64,000 nt of DNA from Propionibacteriaceae bacterium. GTDB lineage: Bacteria; Actinomycetota; Actinomycetes; Propionibacteriales; Propionibacteriaceae. The stretch covers positions 1-64,000 of the forward strand of contig JAISJO010000091.1 of NCBI GenBank assembly GCA_031261485.1. Reading direction: 5' to 3'. Position 1 is the first letter of the stretch. Every line of letters begins with the position of its first letter. Shown here in pieces: positions 57,965-64,000 of the stretch. The notes beneath the pieces are model-generated. The model had not been told where the DNA came from and made no database searches. It saw nothing but the letters and a program-made list of their open reading frames with translations. The position numbers and the translations under genes were made by a program.

Positions 57965-58168
57965 CCTCGGCCTGCAGTCCGGGGCCACAAGGTGTTTCCC
58001 GCAGCGGGGAACAGGCGTTTTCAGTGGATCTCGGTTACCCAGTCGCCACTGTCAGTTCTGGTTGTACTTGGTCTATGTGCGCCAATTGCGGCTTCCATTG
58101 ACAGTTGGCTGCTCGGGGATCATGCGAGCATCTTCCTACCGCGTCCTAGGACGTACCATGATGGTTAG

Positions 58169-58961
58169 ATGACGATGATTATGACGGAGGAACTGGGGTT
58201 GGTCGTTGCCCGGCTTCGCCTGAGTGCGGCTGAGCCGACCGCAGTCGAGGCGAAGTCTGCGGTCGGGAAGCTACCGAATTCGATGCCGGAAACGTTGAGC
58301 GCGTTCGCTAACGGCTCGGGCGGGGTGGTCATTCTTGGCCTAGATGAGCGCACCCGCTTCCACCCCGCTCAGGGCTTCCAGGCGGCTCCAATGCGTGACG
58401 CTCTGGCGGGCGCGTGCGCGGATCGACTGCAGCCGCCGTTGCGTCCTATCCTGGCGAGTCGAAAGCGGCAGTCATCGAAGACGGCGACCGGCTGCTGGAC
58501 TCGGCGTCCTTCGTCGGGCCGATTCCGGCACTGATTCGTGACGCCACGTCGGCGGTCATCCGCAACGCCCGTATGGCGGGCCGGATGAACGGAGTATTCC
58601 GTCGGGAGGTGCCCGAGTATCCACTGGCTGCGGTGCGCGAGGCAATCACAAACGCGCTTATGCACCGCGACTACTCGCCGTTGGCGTGCGGCACTCAAGT
58701 GCAGGTCAACTTGTTCACTGACCGACTGGAAATCCTCAACCCAGGTGGTCTGTTCGGCGCCGTCGCCCTGGCCAAACTCGGAAGTCCAGGGCTGTCTTCG
58801 GCGCGGAACCAGCATCCCAGATCGCTGAGGCGACCCGGGTGAGTCGTCCCGCCGTGGCCAAACACCTGCGGAAGTTCTTGGATGCGGGAACAATTGTTAG
58901 GACCCAACCCGCGCGAAGCAAGCTCCAGCGGTACCGCTGGCTCGGCGACCCGGCGGAGTAG
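58169..58961 (+). pseudogene. decayed AlbA_2 / helicase-like transcriptional regulator
   Basis: Three pieces in different frames line up with one ~500-residue AlbA_2-type protein. An N-terminal AlbA_2 domain (EAKSAVGKLPNSMPETLSAFAN; 58169-~58455) is followed by an ATPase-like middle (EYPLAAVREAITNALMHRDYS; ~58500-58760). A winged-helix C-terminus (ASQIAEATRVSRPAVAKHLRKF) runs to TAG 58961. Two frameshifts with internal loss break it. Track ORFs 58169-58534 and 58414-58842 are its fragments. Confidence 0.85.
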
Positions 58962-59063
58962 TTTCTTCGAACCACAAGCGCCGTGCAACAATTCCCGCAA
59001 TCTGTTGCGCCAACTTGCTGCGTGGCTCTAGCCAGACAACGTGACCACTGCTAGCGTGGTTGC

Positions 59064-61499
59064 ATGACTGTTTCCATCCCACCGCTGACCAAGGTCGAAC
59101 TGGACAAGATCGACGCTTGGTGGCGCGCATGTAATTACCTCACCATCGGCCAGATTTATCTGCAGGACAACCCGTTGCTGCGTCGTCCCTTGTCAGTCGA
59201 TGATATTAAGCCTCGCCTCCTCGGGCATTGGGGCACTTCAGCGGGTCTCGGTTTCATCTATTCCCATCTCAACCGACTCATCCGCGAAACCGGGCAAGAC
59301 GCCCTGTACATCGCAGGCCCCGGCCATGGCGGCCCAGCACTTGTTGCTGCAAGCTACCTTGAGGGGTACTACACCGATTGCTTCCCCAAGGTCACCACAG
59401 ATGACGAGGGTATGAAACTGCTCTTCCGCCAATTCTCCGCGCCGGGCGGCATCCCCTCCCACGCCTCGGTGACCACCCCCGGGTCCATCCACGAGGGTGG
59501 CGAACTCGGTTACGCACTCTCCCACGCTTTCGGCGCAGCCTTCGACAATCCAGACTTGCTCGTTGTCGCGGTTGTCGGCGATGGCGAGGCTGAGACCGGC
59601 CCGCTGGAGGGCGGTTGGAAGGGTATCTCCTTCCTCAACCCGCGCCACGACGGCGCCGTCTTGCCCATCCTCCACCTGAACGGCGCCAAGATTGCTGGCC
59701 CAACGATCCTTGCGCGCAAGGACCCCGAGTTGCTCCAGGAGCTCTTCGAGGGCCACGGGTACGAGGTTCTCTGGGTCGAGGGCGACGACTTGCCCTGGAT
59801 GCACGAGCGTTTCGCCGACACCTTGGCTTACGCCTGGACTCGCATCCAAGAGATACAAGAAGCCGCCCGCGCTGGCGATTCCTGGGATGGCGACATGCCG
59901 CAATGGCCAATGATCATCCTCCGCTCCCCCAAGGGTTGGACTGGCCCGAAGCTCGTGGACGGCCAGGTTGTCGAAGGCACATGGCGCGCCCACCAGGTCC
60001 CGCTGTCCGGCGTCAAGGAGAATCCCGATCACCTCAAGATTCTCGAGGATTGGCTGCGCTCTTACCGTATCGACGAGATTTTCGCCGCAGACGGAGCACC
60101 ATCTGCCCTTGTCAAGTCCAATAACCCGTCTGGCTCTAAGCGTATGAGTGCAAGCCCCTACGCAAATGGCGGACTCCTGACCGAAGAACTGGACCTGCCT
60201 GACTTCCGCGATTACGGCGTGGAGGTCTCCCCAGAAACGAGGGCGACCACGCACCTGGAATCCACGGGTCGCTTGGGCTTGTTCATGCGCGACATTTACA
60301 AGCGTAATCCGAACAATTTCCGCTTGTTCTGCCCTGATGAGACCAACTCCAACCGTCTCGGCGCGGTGTTCGAGGTCTCCGACCGTACATTCATGGAACC
60401 GACCAATGCCATCGACGTGAAAATCGGCAAGAATGGTCGTGTCATGGAGGTACTCTCTGAGCACAACTGTCATGGTTGGCTCGATGGGTACACCCTGACG
60501 GGCCGCCACGGAATGTTCGCCACCTATGAGGCGTTCGCCATGGTGAGTGCGTCGATGACCATGCAGCAGGCCAAGTGGCTCGACGAGGCCAACCATCTGG
60601 AATGGCGGGCCAAGGTCCCGAGCACGAACATTTTGCTGAGTTCGACTTGCTGGCGCAATGACCATAATGGGTTCTCGCACCAATCGCCCATGCTCATTCA
60701 GGTCGTTCTGAACATGCGCGGCGAAGTGTCCCGTGTGTACATGCCGCCGGACGCCAACTGCCTTGTCGAAGTGGCCGACCACTGCTTCAAGTCCCGCAAT
60801 TACGTCAACCTCATCGTGCAAGACAAGCAACCTCAACCCCAGTGGCTCACCATGGATGAGGCCATCGAACATTGCACACGCGGTTACGGCATTTGGGAAT
60901 GGGCCGGCACTGACGGTCTCGGAACCAAGAAGCCCGACATTGTCCTGGCTTGCGCTGGCGATGTCGTGACAATGGAAGCTGTGGCTGCCGCTGAGATCCT
61001 CAAGACGTATCTGCCGGAACTCAAGGTTCGCGTGGTCAACGTGGTCGATCTCATGACCTTGTACCGCCCGAAGGACCACCCGCACGGCATGTCCGCCAAG
61101 GCCTTCGCCGACACCTTCACCGACGACGTGGATGTTGTCTTCGCCTTCCATGGCTACCCAGGCGGCATCCACCAGTTGGTCCATGGCCGTCCAGATGCTG
61201 ACCGTTTCCGTGCTCGCGGATTCGTTGAGCAAGGCACGACGACAACCCCGTTCGACATGGTGGTACGCAACAAGGTGGACAGGTACCACCTCGTCATGGA
61301 CGCTATCAACAATGCTGCGGTCTCACCGAAGGGCGCACATGAGTTGTACCAATGGTGCGAAGGCAAGCTCGCCAAGCACGCGGAGTACATCGTGGAGTAT
61401 CTGGAGGACATCCCCGAAGTCCGCGAATGGGTGCTCGGCGCCGACCTCGGCCCGATGACCTCGCCCAAGGCCGCGAAGAAGCCCGCCAAGAAAGCGTAA
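59064..61499 (+). CDS. xfp: xylulose 5-phosphate/fructose 6-phosphate phosphoketolase
   Basis: This 811-residue thiamine-diphosphate enzyme splits xylulose 5-phosphate or fructose 6-phosphate to acetyl phosphate plus glyceraldehyde or erythrose 4-phosphate. The ThDP motif GDGEAETGPLEGGWKG lies near residue 175. The N-terminus (LGHWGTSAGLGFIYSHLNRL) and the later CPDETNSNR and STCWRNDHNGFSHQ are family hallmarks. No ribosome-binding site precedes ATG 59064. A TAGCGT box ends 6 bases before it, so a leaderless message is likely. Acetyl phosphate can pass to Pta. Confidence 0.97.
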   Translation: MTVSIPPLTKVELDKIDAWWRACNYLTIGQIYLQDNPLLRRPLSVDDIKPRLLGHWGTSAGLGFIYSHLNRLIRETGQDALYIAGPGHGGPALVAASYLEGYYTDCFPKVTTDDEGMKLLFRQFSAPGGIPSHASVTTPGSIHEGGELGYALSHAFGAAFDNPDLLVVAVVGDGEAETGPLEGGWKGISFLNPRHDGAVLPILHLNGAKIAGPTILARKDPELLQELFEGHGYEVLWVEGDDLPWMHERFADTLAYAWTRIQEIQEAARAGDSWDGDMPQWPMIILRSPKGWTGPKLVDGQVVEGTWRAHQVPLSGVKENPDHLKILEDWLRSYRIDEIFAADGAPSALVKSNNPSGSKRMSASPYANGGLLTEELDLPDFRDYGVEVSPETRATTHLESTGRLGLFMRDIYKRNPNNFRLFCPDETNSNRLGAVFEVSDRTFMEPTNAIDVKIGKNGRVMEVLSEHNCHGWLDGYTLTGRHGMFATYEAFAMVSASMTMQQAKWLDEANHLEWRAKVPSTNILLSSTCWRNDHNGFSHQSPMLIQVVLNMRGEVSRVYMPPDANCLVEVADHCFKSRNYVNLIVQDKQPQPQWLTMDEAIEHCTRGYGIWEWAGTDGLGTKKPDIVLACAGDVVTMEAVAAAEILKTYLPELKVRVVNVVDLMTLYRPKDHPHGMSAKAFADTFTDDVDVVFAFHGYPGGIHQLVHGRPDADRFRARGFVEQGTTTTPFDMVVRNKVDRYHLVMDAINNAAVSPKGAHELYQWCEGKLAKHAEYIVEYLEDIPEVREWVLGADLGPMTSPKAAKKPAKKA

Positions 61500-61515
61500 G
61501 GGTACGCTGAAGGCC

Positions 61516-62403
61516 ATGTTCGCCTGTCCGGTGTGTGGCCTGTCGCTCATGCCCAGGGCCGGTTCGTCCGACTCTGCGGCATGGGCTGGGGCTCGCCCCG
61601 GCGCTTTGGTTTGCGCCGCCGGGCACAGTTTCGACGTGGCGAAACAGGGGTATGTATCGCTTGTCACAGGTGACTCGCACATCGTGGGCGACACATCCGA
61701 CATGGTACAAGCCCGTGCGTCTTTCCTTGCCACAGGGGTGTACGAGCCAATAGTGAGTGCCCTGGTCGAGATGTTGGCGTCCTTCGACGGTCGGCTCCCA
61801 GTCGGCGAAGAACGAGCAATGTCTGAATCGGTTGGCATCCGGCCTCTCACCTTCGCCGACCTGGGCGGTGGCACAGGGTATTACTCGGCAAGCATCCTGG
61901 ACGCACTCCCCGCCTGGGACGGCGTGCTCCTAGACGTGTCGAAACATGCTGCCAAGCTAGCCGCCCGCGCCCACCGCAGGTTGAAGGTGGCGACCGCAGA
62001 CCTGCGAACGACCATCCCGCTCATCACCGCCTCGATGGACGCAGCCTTAGTTGTTTTCGCCCCCCGCAACGCAGCGGAAATACGCCGGATTCTGGCCCCC
62101 GGTGGAGTGTGCGTGGTGGTGACCCCGACCGAGCGCCATCTGCAAGAGTTGCGAGCCACCCAACACATGCTCGATATCGACCCCGACAAAGAAGACCGCC
62201 TGACAAGGCAGTTCGCTGACTTCAACCTTATGGAGCAACGACAGATCGAATGGCAGACAGACCTGACACAGCAGCAAGTGCAATGGGTCGTGGGCATGGG
62301 CCCAAGCGCCTTCCACACCGAATCAACAGACCGAGCAAGCCACATTCAAGACCCGGTCAACACAACAGTTTCCGTCACAGTTCGCGCATTTCAACCGAAG
62401 TAG
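61516..62403 (+). CDS. RlmA-type 23S rRNA (guanine-N1) methyltransferase
   Basis: The 295-residue SAM-dependent methyltransferase has an N-terminal zinc ribbon (CPVCGLSL...C..GHSFDVAKQGYVSL), the feature that separates RlmA/TlrB from other families. The SAM motif is FADLGGGTGYYSASIL. RlmAI modifies G745 and RlmAII/TlrB modifies G748 (tylosin resistance) in 23S rRNA. I cannot tell which from sequence alone. It begins 16 bp after xfp, with a TACGCT box just before it. Confidence 0.88.
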   Translation: MFACPVCGLSLMPRAGSSDSAAWAGARPGALVCAAGHSFDVAKQGYVSLVTGDSHIVGDTSDMVQARASFLATGVYEPIVSALVEMLASFDGRLPVGEERAMSESVGIRPLTFADLGGGTGYYSASILDALPAWDGVLLDVSKHAAKLAARAHRRLKVATADLRTTIPLITASMDAALVVFAPRNAAEIRRILAPGGVCVVVTPTERHLQELRATQHMLDIDPDKEDRLTRQFADFNLMEQRQIEWQTDLTQQQVQWVVGMGPSAFHTESTDRASHIQDPVNTTVSVTVRAFQPK

Positions 62404-62517
62404 ATCCCAAGCACCCCGAAGCACAGTAACGCTCCCCAAAGGTGCGGGGAGTTCTGCATGTGCAGGCTTGGGCTCAAATCGTCCCACCGATTTGGGGCGC
62501 CCATAGTGCAGCGAGTC

Positions 62518-62736
62518 GGTAAAGTGGCGCAGCCACCGCCTCGCGGAACGACCTGCACATGCAGCACTCCCCACACCAACCCACATGAGGCAACTCAACA
62601 ATCCTAGATACTGCGACTTCGCGCAGCATGACAACCGACAGGTAAAGTGGCGCAGCCACCGCCTCGCAGAACGACCTGCACATGCAGCACTCCCCACACC
62701 GCCCCACATGAGGCAACTCAACAATCCTGGATACTG
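62518..62736. repeat. 123-bp period tandem duplication
   Basis: Two ~96-bp units (62518-62613 and 62641-62736) start 123 bp apart and differ at about four bases. Both include TAAAGTGGCGCAGCCACCGC and end ACTCAACAATCC(T/C)... The spacer between them contains a REP-like ACTGCGACTTCGCGCAGCATGAC. The whole 399-bp gap 62404-62802 holds this and no supported gene. Confidence 0.88.
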
Positions 62737-62802
62737 CATCCTTCAACTGTCGTGCAAGACACCGCGCTCGGGCTCATACACACTGTGGCATGATAGGTCT
62801 TC

Positions 62803-63165
62803 ATGAGCGACAATGTCATGACCACTGTCGATGAATACATCGCGTCGTACCCGCCCGAGCAGCAAGCCGTCATGGAAAAGGTACGCGCCATCATCTTGGC
62901 TTCCACTCCCGGAGTCATTGAACGTATCGCCTGGCAAATGCCGAGTTACAAGCTGAAACGCCCACTCATCCACTTTGCCGCAACCAAGAAACATCTTGGC
63001 ATATACCCTGGCACGGTGCTCCCCGAAATATGGGGTGACATGCTCAAAGAGTACGACACATCCAAGGGGACCATCCGCTTCCCCTGGAACAAACCCATCC
63101 CCTACGACCTCATCGAACAGATTGTCGCCGCGCGCGTCCTCATGCTCCAAGGCGATGTCGAATAA
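62803..63165 (+). CDS. DUF1801 (YdhG-like) protein
   Basis: The 120-residue cytoplasmic protein has TVDEYIASYPPEQQAVMEKVRAIIL at the start and IRFPWNKPIPYDLIEQIVAAR at the end, the typical first and last parts of the DUF1801 fold. The family is common in Gram-positive bacteria and has no firm function. It is followed by a 133-bp gap before the LRV membrane protein. Confidence 0.88.
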   Translation: MSDNVMTTVDEYIASYPPEQQAVMEKVRAIILASTPGVIERIAWQMPSYKLKRPLIHFAATKKHLGIYPGTVLPEIWGDMLKEYDTSKGTIRFPWNKPIPYDLIEQIVAARVLMLQGDVE

Positions 63166-63298
63166 GGAGAACATGGCCAGGCGACACCCAGTTCTTCGCG
63201 GTGAGGGAACCACTGCCCAATCGTGCACTTCCTCCCAGGGGGGAGACACACCACGACTGAACGTGGGAGAATAGTTCGGCACCTAGTTGGGAGAAACC

Positions 63299-64000
63299 AT
63301 GGTTGATTGGAATGACAGGCCCGTTGCGAAGGCAGCGCTCGCAGATCCGACGACGTCTGCCGACGACCTGGCGGACATCGCTGGGGAGCAGCCTAGTCTG
63401 TGGCCGGATGTCGCCGCACATCCGAATGCCTATGCGGCGTTGTTGGACTGGTTAGATGCCCAGGGCGTGCCCGAAGTCAGTGCGGCTGTCGCTGCTCGCC
63501 GTCGCGCTGATGAAGGTCGTCTGGAACCCTCACCGGCAACCGAGACAGTGCTCATGATAACCGGCAATACCGAAACCACAAAGTATGACCCACAGGACGC
63601 CTTTGCAACCGCACCGTATTCTTATGGAGGCACCCCGCTGACAGCGGCATCCGAGGGCGGCCATGGCGCAACGACCAAGCTCGCCTCTGTGGAGAACCCA
63701 TTCTCCGATGAAGACCCTGACGAGCCAAAATCGCGCAAGCCGCTCATCATTGGACTGTGCGTGGCCTTGGGCGTCGTCCTGCTTGTGGCTGGAGCATTGG
63801 CGTATTACTTCGCCGTCGCGCGTCCCTTGTCTTCCGCGCAGGAAACCTACGACACCGCGGCAGCGAACCTGCAGTCCGCTCAAGACGATCTGAGCGAGTC
63901 AATAGACGAGGCCAACCGTATTTCAACTTCCACATCCACCCTCGTCCCCAGCGACATACGCGACAGTCTTTCTTCCTCAATCGAGACCGCACGCCCTCTG
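63299..64000 (+). CDS. LRV-domain membrane protein, 3' end outside window
   Basis: ATG 63299 opens a 234-codon frame with no stop to the window end, so it is missing from the ORF track. Residues ~7-55 (AALADPTTSADDLADIAGEQ ... AAHPNAYAALLDWLDAQG) match the LRV-type domain of the protein at 38078. An acidic linker and a transmembrane helix (LIIGLCVALGVVLLVAGALA, ~residue 145) follow, then a predicted coiled coil (QSAQDDLSESIDEANRIS). TTGGGAG precedes the start. It is probably a membrane-anchored surface protein of the same class. Confidence 0.8.
   Translation, partial: MVDWNDRPVAKAALADPTTSADDLADIAGEQPSLWPDVAAHPNAYAALLDWLDAQGVPEVSAAVAARRRADEGRLEPSPATETVLMITGNTETTKYDPQDAFATAPYSYGGTPLTAASEGGHGATTKLASVENPFSDEDPDEPKSRKPLIIGLCVALGVVLLVAGALAYYFAVARPLSSAQETYDTAAANLQSAQDDLSESIDEANRISTSTSTLVPSDIRDSLSSSIETARPL

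Noticed and set aside
57992-58012. CRISPR type I-E-like sequence GTGTTTCCCGCAGCGGGGAA
   Set aside because: It resembles half of an I-E repeat, but only one copy is present, with no spacers and no cas genes in the window.
59238-61289. 683-aa minus-strand ORF
   Set aside because: It is antisense to xfp and arises from the GC-skewed third positions of that gene. No start context or family similarity.

Overview
The window is chromosomal DNA of a moderately high-GC Gram-positive bacterium of the phylum Actinomycetota. The evidence is a 14-subunit-type complex I operon with actinobacterial gene order and 4-bp ATGA junctions, a Mycobacterium-like MenB, a GuaB1-type IMPDH paralogue, a tRNA-deaminase-associated protein, phosphoketolase, and a glpF-glpK pair divergent from a SorC-type regulator. 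Genus cannot be fixed from sequence alone. A host-associated relative of Actinomycetaceae or Propionibacteriaceae is a tentative guess.

Layout. 1-10608 (minus): nuoA to nuoK, cut by the window edge inside nuoK. 10744-16578 (minus): menB with a repeat-containing insert, a glycerophosphodiester phosphodiesterase, an MFS exporter, a DUF1508 protein, galK and an orphan substrate-binding lipoprotein. 16709-20155 (plus): a TetR/YhgE-Pip pair, a nested palindrome, a YwaF-like membrane protein and a small ORF. 20166-27194: aldehyde dehydrogenase + SDR, a DUF2207 membrane protein, two overlapping flavodoxin-fold genes, an anchored disulfide-type protein and a glutathione peroxidase. 27271-31476: a DUF4143 ATPase remnant, a periodic palindrome array, then a TetR-controlled ABC exporter with two ATPases and one permease, with a shared operator. 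31554-35281: a second ABC-2 exporter (minus) and an EamA exporter.

35492-39481 (minus) is a two-gene cell-surface unit: a VWA + SGNH-hydrolase + TM protein and an LRV + TM + PASTA x2 + NPCBM-like protein. A second LRV/TM protein runs off the right edge at 63299. 39554-49280: CCA-adding enzyme, DUF4143 ATPase followed by 23-bp tandem repeats, rpsF-ssb-rpsR-rplI, pta, a small ORF, and guaB1. The guaB1 3' end is duplicated on the far side of a small SMI1-like gene. 49466-54538: glpF-glpK with its regulator, upp, and a TadA-associated protein without tadA.

54695-58961 is an accessory zone that starts at tRNA-Pro(CGG). The tRNA 3' end and its flank recur as direct repeats around a Phd-Doc toxin-antitoxin pair and an unknown Cys-rich protein. 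Next come an AbiEi antitoxin with a truncated AbiEii toxin and a decayed AlbA_2/helicase-like gene. 59064-63165 is xfp, rlmA-type methyltransferase, a 123-bp tandem repeat and a DUF1801 gene.

Together the core genes suggest menaquinone-linked respiration (Nuo, MenB), glycerol uptake and phosphorylation (GlpF, GlpK, GDPD), and a phosphoketolase shunt whose acetyl phosphate can be handled by Pta. The decay, repeats and att-like duplications mark several places where short accessory cassettes have come and gone.
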